From contig NZ_JACVFB010000003.1 in the NCBI RefSeq assembly GCF_014529945.1, positions 868,001 through 932,000 of the forward strand: a stretch of DNA of 64,000 nt, read 5' to 3'. Below, piece after piece: positions 11,701-21,400 of the stretch; position 1 is the first letter of the stretch; each line of letters begins with the position of its first letter. The notes under the pieces are model-generated. The model saw nothing but the letters and a program-made list of their open reading frames with translations. It made no database searches and was not told where the DNA came from. The position numbers and the translations under genes are program-made. This DNA comes from Chitinophaga varians. GTDB taxonomy: Bacteria; Bacteroidota; Bacteroidia; Chitinophagales; Chitinophagaceae.

Positions 11701-14660
11701 CGGGCATCTATCACGAGGCTGTCGAAAGTGACATAGTCAGCGCCGCGCAGTTTGATCACCGCTCTTTCGTTATCGTCGTTTGGCGCAAACTTGATCGTGT
11801 TGCCGTTACCGTTAAAGGTAATGGTATTGGTAGCAGACATGCCGCCGATGGAATCCAGTATCAGCTGTTCGGCGTAAGGACCGGAGCCGGATACCACGTT
11901 GAATATCACCGGACCGGCGATACCGCATTCCATGGCTGCTTTGGCGGCATTAAAGCTGACAAAGTTAGTCGCGCTGGCTGGCGCGCCTTTATTGATGGTA
12001 TACGTACCTCCCGGGAAAGCGGGGTTTACGGTCAGCAATACCGGGTTACTGTAGGCGGTATTGCCGGTACAAGTCACCGCTACGCGGTAATACAGGGTAG
12101 CCGTTGCCGTTACAGTAGTATCCGGATTGGTCATCGGGTTGCCGATGTTGGTATATGGACCAGCGGCTGCCGTAGCGGTTTGCCATTGGTAGGTTTGTCC
12201 CAGGCCGATGCTGTTATTGATCAGGCTGAGGGCCACCTTACGGTTGATACATACCGGTGTGGTGCTCACGGTAGCGTCGCCGGGTGTGGGCGGTGTGGTA
12301 CACGGACCAGGCGTAAACTCATACGCGCCGATGTCTGGTGTAGTGGTGCTACGGGTATTGCTGTTAATATCTACCAGGATGCCGGCAGGCAGGCCTTTGT
12401 TATCTATAGAAGCGCTGGTAGGCTGATAGTTGCCGGAGGCAACACCGGCAAACAGCGGGTTGGACGACAAAGAAGCGGTATCCTGCTGGGAGGCCGTCTG
12501 CCAGTCGAGCAGCGTGCTGCGATTGGCATTGTAATAACCGGTAAAGCTGGTACCGCCCTGTGCGGCCATATAGTACAGGTTATTATTGGCATGGATGGTA
12601 CCGGTAGTGGTACCGAAATACACAGCAAATTTGCTGCCGCCGCCACCGCGCGTTACCGCGATGAGGTTGTTGATAAACTCAATACCGTCGGCTTTGGAGG
12701 TTTGATAGAAACCACGCGCCGTATACGTGGTGGCGCTGGTGGACGTTCCATCCAGCGCAACGGTATTGTGGAAGTACCACACGTTGTCTGAGCTGGAGTT
12801 ATAAATACCGTAGGCATCGCCTTTACCGGTGAAGTTATAGATCAGGTTGTTGGACACCACGTTCTCCAGTTGAGACAACGCGTCTGTGCCGGAGAAATAG
12901 ATCCCGTAACTGGCGCTCACGCTGGCAGGCGCACCACCAAAAGGATTGCTGATGCGGTTACGGGTGATATTGGCTTTGGTGTTCAGATTAGAGAAATTGA
13001 TACCATAGAAGGTCGACACGTTAGCACGCGCCGGCCTGCTGATGATATTATTCTCTACTAACGTGTTAAATGATCCGCTGGCATTTACCCCGGAGTTGTA
13101 GAATTCAGTAATGGTATTGTTGATGATCTTATTGCTCATATTAGCCATGGTGCTGCTACCGGTGAGTACAACACCATAATAGCCACCCACAATTTTGTTG
13201 GAGGAGAAAGTGTTGTTATCACATTTGGCATCACCGGAGGTAGTGGGTGAAGAATACGAGCTGCTGATTACAATACCAGCATAGTTGGTGCTGCTGGTAG
13301 ACGTAGAGTCTACCAGTATGGTGGAGTTACTGATAGTATTGAAGTCCGCATCGTTGGTCAGGAAAACGCCCCAGCCATAACCGGAAGAGCCGCTGCCCAT
13401 CGCTTTGATCACCAGATTATTAAAGGTGAAATAGTCGGCATCATCCAGCTGAATAACACCTCTGTTGGCGGACGTAGCATTGAATCTCAGCGTATCACCG
13501 TTACCGTTAAAGGTAATGGTGTTGGTAGCAGAAGCGCCGGGCACGGGTTTCAGCAAGAGCTGTTCCGTATAGGGACCGCTGCCGGCCACCACGTTGAATA
13601 CCACGGGGCCGTTGATGCCGCATTTGAGATAATTATAGGCGTCATTGAAAGAAGCGAAGTTGGTACCTGAAGTAGGCAGCGCCTTGTTGATGGTAAACGT
13701 ACCAGACACCAGTGTAGGCGAAGAAACGCTGACGGCGGTGGAGGTAGCGCTCTGTGTGCTGGCAGTACAGGTAACAATACAGCGGTACCAGGTAGTAGCC
13801 GTCTGCGTGGTTGTCAGCATGCTTTTATCCGCACCGGTGATATTGGTCCAGGTAAGGTTATCGGCCGACTGCTGCCATTGGTAGGTCAGTCCGGAAGCTA
13901 CGGTAGCGCCGGTGAGCCGGAGGTCGAAAGTACCGTTAAGACATACGCTGCTCATGCTGGACACCGCGGTGCCGGCGGTGGGAGTACCGGTGCAGGCAGT
14001 GGCGGGTATCCAGGAGAAGGTGATGTCCGGACGGGTGGTCATGGTGCCGGTATTATCGGTTTCGATGGTACCGCAGAGGTTATCTTCGTTGTCGCTGCGA
14101 TAGGTATGTGAACCGTTAAACGCCAAACCGGTCGTATAGGGCACTTCCGGGTTGTGGGAATAGAACGTACCGGGATCGGTGACGAGTGCGCCGCTACATA
14201 CTTCCACCACAATGTTGTCTGTTCCGTTCCAGAAAAAGTTACTGGTGAAAGGGAAGCTGTTGACACCACTGAGGATGGTATAGTCTGCCGGCGTACGTAC
14301 AGAGACGGTACCAGGCACCCAGCTGGTTTCGCTGAGGGTGGTCACGGTAGTACCACCGATGCGGATACCATATTGTTCGATCACATCGGCATTGTTCAGG
14401 CTTTTAACAACGAACTTGATACCGCTGATAAATCCCGGGCCCATACCGGCAGCGGTAAGCTCTGCTGCGGTATACAGGTACTGTGCCCTGTTACCCTCGT
14501 AGTAGTCCTGTAATGGACAGGGATATCCGATATCACTGTTCCCCGTGGTACTGGTGCCGATGCTGATATCGGTCTGCGCCAGCAGACGGCTGCCCAGCAT
14601 CAGCAGCATTCCAGCCACGAGGATGGTTTTGTGAATAAACGAAAGCGTATAATTTCTCAT
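5721..14660 (-). CDS. 2979-residue T9SS type B surface protein with triplicated beta-helix modules
   Basis: Signal peptide about 1-28 (ends LLAQ). An N-terminal jelly-roll-like segment runs to about residue 215. Then an Ig-like domain plus parallel beta-helix module occurs three times, with helix parts starting near residues 323 (TINKALPTSGTNFASF), 888 (TINKGAPASATNFVSF) and 1452 (TINPAQPTSATNFQSF), a period of about 565 residues. The helices show right-handed beta-helix spacing with many N-x-I and Y-G-I/V rungs. An IgGFc-binding-like region starts near 2085 (FWVGYGHHQFF). After it come a PKD domain near 2637 (WNWNFGDT), an Ig-like domain, an Fn3-like domain near 2807, and the gliding-motility C-terminal sorting domain from about 2893 (PNTFTPNNDGKNDV). 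It is expected to be a secreted, surface-bound adhesin or glycan-binding protein. No catalytic motif was recognised, though beta-helix folds include pectin lyases. Confidence 0.9.
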   Translation of the reverse strand: MRNYTLSFIHKTILVAGMLLMLGSRLLAQTDISIGTSTTGNSDIGYPCPLQDYYEGNRAQYLYTAAELTAAGMGPGFISGIKFVVKSLNNADVIEQYGIRIGGTTVTTLSETSWVPGTVSVRTPADYTILSGVNSFPFTSNFFWNGTDNIVVEVCSGALVTDPGTFYSHNPEVPYTTGLAFNGSHTYRSDNEDNLCGTIETDNTGTMTTRPDITFSWIPATACTGTPTAGTAVSSMSSVCLNGTFDLRLTGATVASGLTYQWQQSADNLTWTNITGADKSMLTTTQTATTWYRCIVTCTASTQSATSTAVSVSSPTLVSGTFTINKALPTSGTNFASFNDAYNYLKCGINGPVVFNVVAGSGPYTEQLLLKPVPGASATNTITFNGNGDTLRFNATSANRGVIQLDDADYFTFNNLVIKAMGSGSSGYGWGVFLTNDADFNTISNSTILVDSTSTSSTNYAGIVISSSYSSPTTSGDAKCDNNTFSSNKIVGGYYGVVLTGSSTMANMSNKIINNTITEFYNSGVNASGSFNTLVENNIISRPARANVSTFYGINFSNLNTKANITRNRISNPFGGAPASVSASYGIYFSGTDALSQLENVVSNNLIYNFTGKGDAYGIYNSSSDNVWYFHNTVALDGTSTSATTYTARGFYQTSKADGIEFINNLIAVTRGGGGSKFAVYFGTTTGTIHANNNLYYMAAQGGTSFTGYYNANRSTLLDWQTASQQDTASLSSNPLFAGVASGNYQPTSASIDNKGLPAGILVDINSNTRSTTTPDIGAYEFTPGPCTTPPTPGDATVSTTPVCINRKVALSLINNSIGLGQTYQWQTATAAAGPYTNIGNPMTNPDTTVTATATLYYRVAVTCTGNTAYSNPVLLTVNPAFPGGTYTINKGAPASATNFVSFNAAKAAMECGIAGPVIFNVVSGSGPYAEQLILDSIGGMSATNTITFNGNGNTIKFAPNDDNERAVIKLRGADYVTFDSLVIDARGGTNGYGVHLLANADNNRITHNRILTDNTSSSSGMAGVVINGADASTSSGSNNLCDNNLVRGNNINGGYYGVVLYGTTPGSPAGNRIDSNAISEFYSYGVYLSNAENTVVDHNDIFRTGRSSVSYSNYGISVNSKGDGTIISGNRIHGLFNAATTTTNSFYGIEFSSADAIVTNPAKVINNVIYDIRGSGTQRGFYNYSSDFVLYYHNTVALNDAVNTGSAEATGIYQSSTVAGVEFLDNILDISRAGTGNRTGIYISSSAEFKSNYNDIFVKSSRNTAYTGNNGTNYITLADWRAGAKLDSNSLAIQPVFADPSVGNFAPVISPLDNSGRPVGVTIDILGTTRSTTTPDMGAFEISIPECTSPPVAGNATVDPITPICMGTAIKLDLAGNSKGGHQTYQWQVSATAAGPWKYVSDTQYVSVYNTIAGTEKYFRCAVVCSNRDTVYSTPVMVNLNDPLLAGTYTINPAQPTSATNFQSFSAVVSKLECGIAGPVWFLAANGTYTEQLTMHHVPGASAVNRVTFSSASGNAADVTITYAGTAALNYVLKLDSVDYVTWQKITFKPTGTTYTRAVEFAKKASFDSLSLCAITLPVSTSTGTNSAGVYANNCIGLGNVITGNTITEGGNGVYWVNSYGELMSPGVTIDSNTINRSYNYGVYASYVNRLTARKNIITLNGALASTAYGIYAGDCDTAITIARNKININSTASKGYAIYLSYCDPGAAAPGLVTGNEIFARTANTGELRGITMTSSNTTTVSNNVISIHTTATNSYGLYSEYGKNLNYLNNSILNTSTSTNNNYAAYFSHTSSSASPVKVRNNIFSSDAGRTMYVANPNFLNSDYNTLYTTGAVLVRQNTPVASYATLAAYRTGSGLDANSIVYKPAFTGTNDLHPVLTDPEVWAIHGRGVQVPGNNTDIDGNPRPVTLQEGVPDMGAYEFLPTSVPPALPAFPAAPAAGVTQTFMFGTDTVTKITWNNATLPSNMTVRRYSGVKPPNIAPGTDFMYFYTDVDVTPASGVYDFNIQQFYLDPWQGYIKRQKDIRLAMTDSTDKWKTDSLSKVDDVANVIVDSTLHYFDKFTGLNGGTNSPQQLQPADSSNRGTRFWVGYGHHQFFTGDNSQEMVLYLNAKDSSNVTVRVNGTSWVRTYHIPANKTITTETLPKGGMNDARLLEEGWSDRGISIESDVPIVAYAHIYGSASSGATMLLPVGTYGYDYYSLNSRQNYGTDTYSWFYVVADYDNTTVEITPSVPTLAGRPANQTFTVTLNKGEVYQVLGALMAGSEGYDVSGSHVRSIVNSDGKCFPVAFFSGSSRTGIGCGNSTGSSGDNLIQQSFPSQAWGKKYLTAPTSIDDDAASFMTNIYRVLVKDQATIVKRNGVALTGLINNRFYQYESNTADYIEANQPVMVAQYMSSSGSCDNTFGDGDPEMIYLSPLEQGIKQVGLYRNTVEAINTNYLTLIIPTGGLSSLQIDGSNLFDHTYAHPNHPGYTVVVKRWDAAAAQCNVVADSAFTAITYGLGSVESYGYNAGTLVKNLNILPAFSNVLNPSSGSNNTYTCAKTPFRFSMLIPVKPTTLTWKLSSVKNLTPAVDVVQNNPVPKDSLIANDRTYYRFVLPDEYVFSAPGTYNIPILISHPDIESCNNSFEAILTMKVIPAPVVDFTSAYSGCVGDVAQFTGNATTSNNVGISSWNWNFGDTTYGYRKDTTKQFKYPGIHKVKLSIVAAEGCIGDTTKEVEVYTPGVAAIVKDSMTVCTGSDVSLAVKDPEAGVLYNWYDAATGGNLLFTGNVYTITGVTVSGTYYLEAINHGCPGATRAKAVVHVLPLLTAPVVRVDTVGVNLIRFRWDKVPNATGYEVSIDGGLTWTLPSSGREGLEHLITGLQPSQSVKLLVKVRGCEDKISDPAEGKTLPDGIYIPNTFTPNNDGKNDVLKVYGYIINKIHIAIFDQWGEKVFESNSQDIGWDGAYKGKAMPSGVYIYVCHLVLKDGSSVEKKGVINLIR

Positions 14661-14705
14661 ATAGAAAAAATATTTGCAGGTTTTCAGATGGGGTTAATCT
14701 TTTTA

Positions 14706-16007
14706 TCAGAACACCCAGGTAATCCATGCTTTACCATCTTTGGCGCTCACCATGTCGTAAGTGGTGGCACTGGTCTGTACAAGGAAAAAACCTGTCTGAT
14801 CTGCCATCAGGGACCGGGTACGCAGTAACGGCGTAGCGTCCGGAGGCAGATCCCCAAACAGCCTGTTGTCATGAAAGACAACCCGACCATCATTGGTGAA
14901 AGTGGGTGCGGTATGTATCACGCCATACATCAACGTCGGCTGGCCTTCTTCCGGTACGATAATGCCGAAGGCATCGATACCGGAGCCGGGACCGCCAGCC
15001 TCAGGCCAGAAAGTGGCTGCCATAAAATCGGGAAGGGTGCTCAGACCGTAAGCATCGTCTACCCCGTTGACATGAAAGCCTTCCTGCGCTACCCAGTAAC
15101 GGCGTTGTGCCAACGCATACTGGTACCAGCGCTTAGGTGCGGCAATATCCATCGCCAGCGGCTTAACGGTTTCGGTTATACTGGCAGGCTGACCGTTGAT
15201 CAGGCCTTTTACAGCGCCGTCTTCAAACTTGATATTGTCGAAGCTGCTGATGGTATTGGTACCATCTGAAAAGGCCGGTGACAGCGTAATGCCTTTAGAC
15301 GTATAGTAGTAACCGGTAGTAGCGGTCTTCACCTGTCCGCCCGCCACCCAGGTAAAAGTGATACGGTGTGTCAGCGTGTTCACTTCTACATCGTAACGGG
15401 TAGTGCCGACAATGAGCTTATGGAAATAGGTCAGTATTTTCCGGACACTGTCGATGTTACGGTTGATATGTTGCTGATAATAATCAGCCTGCTCCTGTTG
15501 GGAGGCTTTTACCAATATGGCGCGGCTCCTGTTGAAACGGCCCGTCAGGACCATCGTATCGCCGGTCATGCCATTAATGGAGAACTCAAAGTCCGACCCC
15601 AGCCCTTTACCATAGTCGCCGCCATTCTGCCCTCCATCAGGATCGCAGAGCACATGCAGGTAAGAGTAGGTATCAAACAGCAGGCTGGGCTGCTGCAGCG
15701 CTTTCAGACGCCAGCTGCTTTCCCTCGGAGTAACAGTAGACGACTGCTCAAAGTCGCTGTACATCTGCACCCGGTTGGAATCATTGAACCGGAAATAAAA
15801 GCTGTACACCGATTTGGGAGAGCCTCCCGGATATACCATGGCTTTCCAACCGTAAGGCGCGTGGGTCAGTATCTGCTGATATTGTTGTAATGTATCGTTG
15901 AGTCGCTCATCGGGCGACTTGTCAAACATCGGGTCTGATTCTTTCTTACAGGAATAGACGCCTGCAAGGACCAGTAATAAATACAAAAGTTTCTTTCTCA
16001 TACCCAT
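14706..16007 (-). CDS. DUF4302-family lipoprotein
   Basis: About 433 residues. Lipoprotein signal ending GVYSC with the acylated Cys followed by KKESD. The body matches the DUF4302 family pattern: LQQYQQILTHAPYGWKAMVYP near the start, YSFYFRFNDSNRVQMYSDF, and SDFEFSINGMTGDTMVLTG in the middle. The family has no assigned activity; its genes typically sit after a SusC/SusD pair and next to a zinc metallohydrolase lipoprotein gene, as here (6 bp gap). It is probably a surface lipoprotein that helps capture the substrate of that transporter. Two ATGs (16007 and 16001) are possible starts, differing by two residues. Confidence 0.85.
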   Translation of the reverse strand: MGMRKKLLYLLLVLAGVYSCKKESDPMFDKSPDERLNDTLQQYQQILTHAPYGWKAMVYPGGSPKSVYSFYFRFNDSNRVQMYSDFEQSSTVTPRESSWRLKALQQPSLLFDTYSYLHVLCDPDGGQNGGDYGKGLGSDFEFSINGMTGDTMVLTGRFNRSRAILVKASQQEQADYYQQHINRNIDSVRKILTYFHKLIVGTTRYDVEVNTLTHRITFTWVAGGQVKTATTGYYYTSKGITLSPAFSDGTNTISSFDNIKFEDGAVKGLINGQPASITETVKPLAMDIAAPKRWYQYALAQRRYWVAQEGFHVNGVDDAYGLSTLPDFMAATFWPEAGGPGSGIDAFGIIVPEEGQPTLMYGVIHTAPTFTNDGRVVFHDNRLFGDLPPDATPLLRTRSLMADQTGFFLVQTSATTYDMVSAKDGKAWITWVF

Positions 16008-16013
16008 AAACAG

Positions 16014-16913
16014 TTAATACAATAGCTTGTTGATTTCTCTTCTGGTGCGGGATTGCAGGCTATAAAAATCGATATGCCATACAGTCTGGAAATAGCTGAC
16101 CACCATGGCTTCTTTTCTGCGGAGCCTTGCCTTCGCTTCAGCCTGTGGGGTGCCGTTAATACTGTATCCCGGAGGAATGCTGTTCACGATCTTGTCAAAT
16201 CCGGTCCTGCCTTCTACCAGCATGGTGGATATCATCTCCACAAAATCATCGTCGTAACCAGACATGGCATAGGGTGTCACAAAACCGTCGCGGTAGGCGG
16301 ATATATCATCGATATTATTCCAGTTGGCCGTATACAGACCGGCGCATATCCGTTTGAATTCCACCGGATACATCACGGTCTGGTGGAGGATATGGCCAAA
16401 TTCATGTTCAATGACATGGAACATCTGTTTTACGTTGGCGGAGTCGCTGGGTTTATAATTGGGCATGTCGCGGGTCACGAAATCGTTGACCAGGTACAGC
16501 ACTACTTTGCGGCCGCCTTCTGCGGTGCCGAGTGTGATGGTACCGTTCTCATTCCAGCTGGCGCTGCCACTGAGGATAAAGTACTTAGGGCAGTAGCGGC
16601 GGAAGAACAGGTCTCCGGCTTCCGCGATGTAAGTGCTCATCCATACTTTTTTAATGGCGCTCATCACCGGGATGACTTTCTCCTCACGGGGAGGCACCAA
16701 CGTTTTATTCAGTTCAAATTCGAACTGGTCCCATTTGTATTTCACGGCTATGTTATAGGGCACGGTGAGCGTATCGAAGAGCCACCGGTCCAGCGGGCCT
16801 TTCACCCAGGTATCGCCTCCCAGTCCGGGAATGTCGTCTACCTTGCCCAGGTCATCCTTCTTGCTGCACGACATCAGCAACAGGAAGGATAAAGCGAGAA
16901 GAAAAAGTTTCAT
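16014..16913 (-). CDS. SusD-linked zinc metallohydrolase lipoprotein
   Basis: 299 residues. Lipoprotein signal LLLMSC with Cys16 followed by SKKDD; a Lys plus two acidic residues right after the Cys is the known Bacteroidota surface-export signal, so it probably faces outward. The zinc site HEFGH is at 170-174 within FHVIEHEFGHILHQ, and the acidic segment around 220-228 (YDDDFVEMIS) may give the third ligand. The family is the substrate import-associated zinc metallohydrolase lipoproteins, coded near SusC/SusD; the substrate is unknown but the fold is that of metallopeptidases. It lies between SusD (26 bp) and the DUF4302 gene (6 bp), pointing to a protein or peptide substrate for this locus. 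Family call is strong; peptide substrate is inference. Confidence 0.88.
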   Translation of the reverse strand: MKLFLLALSFLLLMSCSKKDDLGKVDDIPGLGGDTWVKGPLDRWLFDTLTVPYNIAVKYKWDQFEFELNKTLVPPREEKVIPVMSAIKKVWMSTYIAEAGDLFFRRYCPKYFILSGSASWNENGTITLGTAEGGRKVVLYLVNDFVTRDMPNYKPSDSANVKQMFHVIEHEFGHILHQTVMYPVEFKRICAGLYTANWNNIDDISAYRDGFVTPYAMSGYDDDFVEMISTMLVEGRTGFDKIVNSIPPGYSINGTPQAEAKARLRRKEAMVVSYFQTVWHIDFYSLQSRTRREINKLLY

Positions 16914-16939
16914 ATGAAGCGATTTTGTTTGGTTGATAA

Positions 16940-18427
16940 TTATCTCGGATTTAATGCGATGCCTGATGTAGTGGCGGATTGCGGGATCTGGAACACCCAG
17001 CGGTTATCGCCTGGTTTCAGCTCCAGAACATCTCCTTCACGGGTAGTATGCACTACCGTCATTTTATAGCGCTGCAGGTCGAACCAGCGCATGCCTTCCT
17101 GCAGGTATTCCGCGCGTTTGAAATCCAGGATGGTATGTATCAGGCCATCCTTTTCATTGCTGATACCGTAAAAATTTCTGATGGAGGTAGTCGTAATCGT
17201 GTGCGCAGACGGATCGTAGTTGCGGATACGTTTGCTGGCAAAGAGGTTGAGGTCTTTCAGGGCAGCGGCGGATTTGCCCAGCTGCGCATTGGCTTCGGCG
17301 CGATTGAACAATACCTCTTCGGTGGTGAACAACGGCACCATCACATAAGGCTGGCCGATCGTGGCGTTCACAGAAGATTTCACGAAATACTCCGTCAGCT
17401 TGGGCACAAAATAGTTCTGGGAACCATAATAGTATATTGGATAAGCCCAACGGCCACCGGTAACGTTATAGCCCAGGACCTGCAGCTGCCGGGCGTTATC
17501 CAGGTCATAGCGGTATTGTCCCACACTACGGCCATAGAGCGATTGTGTTTCTACCAGCAACAGGTTCGCATTCTCTTTGGCATTGGCATAGAGGTCGAAG
17601 ATCTGTTCCGGTGAAAGGCTGCTGTAAGTAGTATTCCAGCCGCGCATGTTGCTGGCCACATCGTTATTGGCGAAAGCCTGGTCTGCGTATAATACTACCT
17701 TTGCATAGTCTTTTTTATAGAGATAAAAACGGGTGGCAAAAGCATAGGCGGCGCTGCGGTTGAAATGGTAACGGGGCACCTTATACGAATCATCGCTGAT
17801 CAGTGGCAATCCTTCCAGCAGGTCTTTTTCCACCATATCATACACATAAGCGACTGTTTTACGATCGTATTGTTTGATCACCACCGTTTCAGGAACGGTC
17901 ACATAAGGGATGCCCGGATCATTGGCAGCCGTTGCGGGATCATACATTCTGGAAAAAATATTCACCAGCATAAAGTGCGCGTAGGCACGGGCCACCAGTG
18001 CTTCTCCCCGCTGGGTGGCATATGCTTTCTTATCGGTGGCCTTATCGCAGGCTTCCAGCGCCTGATTGGCCGCGGCGATAGCCACGTAACAGGCTGTCCA
18101 GTAGGCTTCAGGAGAATCCTGTTCAATGGATTGTATGTCCCGGAAGAGGTATGCGTCCTGATTAGGGCGACTGATGACACCGGCGCCTTTGTCGGCCACA
18201 TTATCGGTCATCGCTTCACACATCGTCACGTAGGAGGACTGTGGATAAGCGGTGCCCAGCAGCTTAGACACCTTGTCAGGTGTGCTCAGGTCGGTCCAGG
18301 TACTGTCCGGCACCTGCTCCAGGTATTTGCGACAGCTGCCCAGTGTGAGCAGGCCTATTGTCAGTGCGGCTGTCACAAAGGGTCTTATAAAACGTGTAGT
18401 CGAAACAGTTATATATCTCAGTTCCAT
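16940..18427 (-). CDS. SusD/RagB-family outer-membrane lipoprotein (zinc-hydrolase locus)
   Basis: About 495 residues from the ATG at 18427; an in-frame TTG at 18448 overlaps the SusC stop codon and is a poorer start. Lipobox LGSC followed by RKYLEQVPD, the usual SusD opening. The all-helical TPR-like core has family marks such as ARAYAHFMLVNIFSRMYDP and the C-terminal RAEYLQEGMRWFDLQRYK. SusD proteins are the surface lid that closes over the SusC barrel and binds the incoming nutrient. The pairing with the SusC stop codon 10 bp upstream is the standard arrangement. Confidence 0.93.
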   Translation of the reverse strand: MELRYITVSTTRFIRPFVTAALTIGLLTLGSCRKYLEQVPDSTWTDLSTPDKVSKLLGTAYPQSSYVTMCEAMTDNVADKGAGVISRPNQDAYLFRDIQSIEQDSPEAYWTACYVAIAAANQALEACDKATDKKAYATQRGEALVARAYAHFMLVNIFSRMYDPATAANDPGIPYVTVPETVVIKQYDRKTVAYVYDMVEKDLLEGLPLISDDSYKVPRYHFNRSAAYAFATRFYLYKKDYAKVVLYADQAFANNDVASNMRGWNTTYSSLSPEQIFDLYANAKENANLLLVETQSLYGRSVGQYRYDLDNARQLQVLGYNVTGGRWAYPIYYYGSQNYFVPKLTEYFVKSSVNATIGQPYVMVPLFTTEEVLFNRAEANAQLGKSAAALKDLNLFASKRIRNYDPSAHTITTTSIRNFYGISNEKDGLIHTILDFKRAEYLQEGMRWFDLQRYKMTVVHTTREGDVLELKPGDNRWVFQIPQSATTSGIALNPR

Positions 18428-18437
18428 AGGTCCATTT

Positions 18438-21400
18438 TTAAATACCAACTTTTATTGACAGGGTGAATTGCTTCTGAATAGGCTGCGCCACGCCACCGGA
18501 GTTGAAGAATTCCGGGTCCTGGCCATGCAGCTTCTTATCGGCATAGATGAGCCATGGGTTGATAGCGGCGCCGCTCACAGACATACTGTTGAAGCCTACA
18601 CGCCGGATCAGGGAAACGGGCAGCTGATAGGTCAGTGACACGGTTTTCAACCGGATAAAATCACCCTTAGCCACCCGTTCAGTGGAATAGTTGTAGTTGT
18701 TATACGGATAGGCGCCACGGATCAGCGTCTGTTCATAGGCATCCAGAATGGAGGGCACACGGGTGGTATTTTCATCTCCCGGCATTACCCAACGGTCATA
18801 AAACTCTTTGGGCATCGCGTCCAGATCGGAATAAGCGGTTTTAAAAGCCGGATAGAGCCGGATTTTATTACCCCACTGATAGGTAAAGAAGACATTGAGT
18901 GAAAGGGCCTTATAACGGAAAGTATTGGAGAAACCGCCTGTTATCGGAGGATCTACGGCGCCTTCGTACACCAGCTGTGCTGTTTTGAGGTCCTGCAGGT
19001 TCACATCCGGGCTCACCACACCATCCTGATTTACGAAGGAGGGCATGCCTGTTTTCGGAGAAAGGCCTTTGTATTGTAAGGAAAACAGGCTATGCACCGG
19101 ATATCCTTCTTTGTTGCCACCTTCTGCTACTACCAGATCAAAAATGGCCGGTATATTTTTGGCATTGGTGATCTTGTTGGTATTGTAACCGAAAGTGATG
19201 TTGGATTTCCAACCCCAGTCTTTTTTACGCACCACATCCCCTCCTATCAGCAGCTCCACTCCTTTGGATGTCATGTCAGCATAGTTGGCCGCTTTATACA
19301 TTTCGCCACCTATGCCGGATGTTTTGATGATACTGATAAGGTCGAAGCTTTTACGTGTATAGAGATCGAGAGAAACGTTCAGCCTGTTGTTAAAGAATCC
19401 TGCATCCAGTCCAAGGTTAGTCGTGTAGAGCTTTTCCCAGGTGAGATCATCATTTTGCAGATGCGCGAGACTGATCACTGATTCCACTTCATTGAGGTGT
19501 GGCCTGCGGGTATTGATGGTCTGAAAAACGATATTGGAATTGGTGGCCGGGCCCATGCTGGCGGTGAGGCCGTAGCTGGCGCGCAGCGTGAGATAGTTGA
19601 GCCAGCCCACTTTCTGCAGGAAAGGTTCCTGTTCCATGTTCCATGAACCTGCTACGCTCCAGGTAGGCAGCCAGCGGGCTTTGCGGGACTGTCCCAGCCT
19701 GTTGGAGCCGTCATAACGACCGGTAGCGGTGAGGTTGTACTTGTTGTTGTAAGCATAGGTACCGGACGCATAAAAGGCCGCAAAGCGGTCATAGTCGCGG
19801 CCCATGCTGTAATATGGGAAGTTCGACTCAATGGTCTGCTTCAGGATACGGTAATCTACGAACGGCGTTCCGCCATTTTCATATTGGTAGCCGTAGCCGG
19901 TGTTGGAGGCGCTCTGGCGGTCTGCATATTTTACCTGCTGACCTACCAGCAGGTTGATATTATGCTTTTGTGCGAACGTGTCTGTATAGGTAAGGCCATT
20001 GCGGAAATCGAAGTTCATCAGCTGATCTTCCGTGCGATTATAGAAACCGCCGGCGGGCAGCACGATAACGGGCTGCGCATCCGGATCATCAGGATTACGG
20101 TAGAGGAACTTGTTGTTACGTGCGATGGTAGCGTTTCCGGCGGCGCGGTAGGCATTGGCCATGTTCGCGTTTTCCGTGATCTGATGTTCGCGGGAAGATT
20201 TCACATAACGGATAGCGCCGGTAAATTCGTAACGGATGTTACGGGTGAGGCGCCAGCCCAGGTCGCCCTGAAGGCGCAGGTCCATCATGTTCAGGTCGAG
20301 GGAGTTGTTGCGCAGCTCATTGATAATATTGAACGGTGCGAAATTTCTCCGGAAATATTCGAGGTTGCCGTTCTGGTCGTATGCAGTGAGGGTACGGCTG
20401 GTATTAAGCGAATAGCTGAACGGGTTGATGTCGAAGTCGCGGTCATACTGTCCTTCTACCGGATTGCTGCTACGGGTGAGTGCTCCCGGTGCTTTTTGCT
20501 GCCGCACCGATGCCAAAGCGGAGAAACCGGCGGTGAGCCGGTCAGAGAATTTATAGGTATTGCGGTAATTGAGGGTGTAGCGGTTCACTTTATCGGCCAG
20601 GGTCCAGCCGTTGTCACTGTAGAAACTGGTGGAGAAATAGGACTGCGATTTGTCGGTACCGGAGGAGATGCTCAGCGAGTGTTCCTGCACGAAGTTGTTG
20701 CGGAACAACAGGCCGAACCAATCGGTATTGGCATTGGCGTAGCGCAACAGGAAAGCTTTCATGGCCACGGGATCGTTCTGCACGGGGAAGTTGCCGTTGC
20801 CGTCTGCGTCCAGCGACTCATACAGTTTACCGAAAACGCCTATGTCACCACGGGAAAGGATATCCGAAGTAAGGATGCCTTTACGTTCCAACTCCGCCAG
20901 CACAGACATTTGCTGGCCGGAGTTCATGATGTTAAAATTATTGTAGGTCGGTTTCAGCTGTGTGCTGAAGTTGCCGCTGTAGGCGATAACGGGCTTGCCT
21001 GCACGACCTTTTTTAGTCGTGATCACCACTACGCCGTTCATGGCGCGGGCGCCATACAAGGCCGTAGCCGCCGCATCTTTGAGGATATCAAAACTTTCGA
21101 TATCGTTGGCGTTGAGGCCGGCCACCGCTGAGCCCAGCAAGGTGGTAGGGTCGCCGCTGGACAACTGGTCGTTGGAGATATTCACCACATCTTCCAGTAC
21201 CACACCATCTACCACCCAGAGAGGTTTGTTGTCGCCGTTGATAGAGGTAGCGCCGCGCACCCTTACTTTCGGTGCGGTGCCGAAAGTACCGGACACGTTC
21301 TGTATGGCCACACCGGCCACGCGGCCTTCCAGCATGCGGCTTACATCTGTGATACCATCCATTTTCACATCATCGGCTTTGAGGCGGGTAGCAGCACCGG

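Noticed and set aside
10446..12791. 781-codon open frame on the plus strand
   Set aside because: It lies antisense inside the triplicated beta-helix gene, whose Gly/Thr/Asn-rich repeats leave few stops in that frame. The product is low-complexity with no domain or signal, so it is a shadow.
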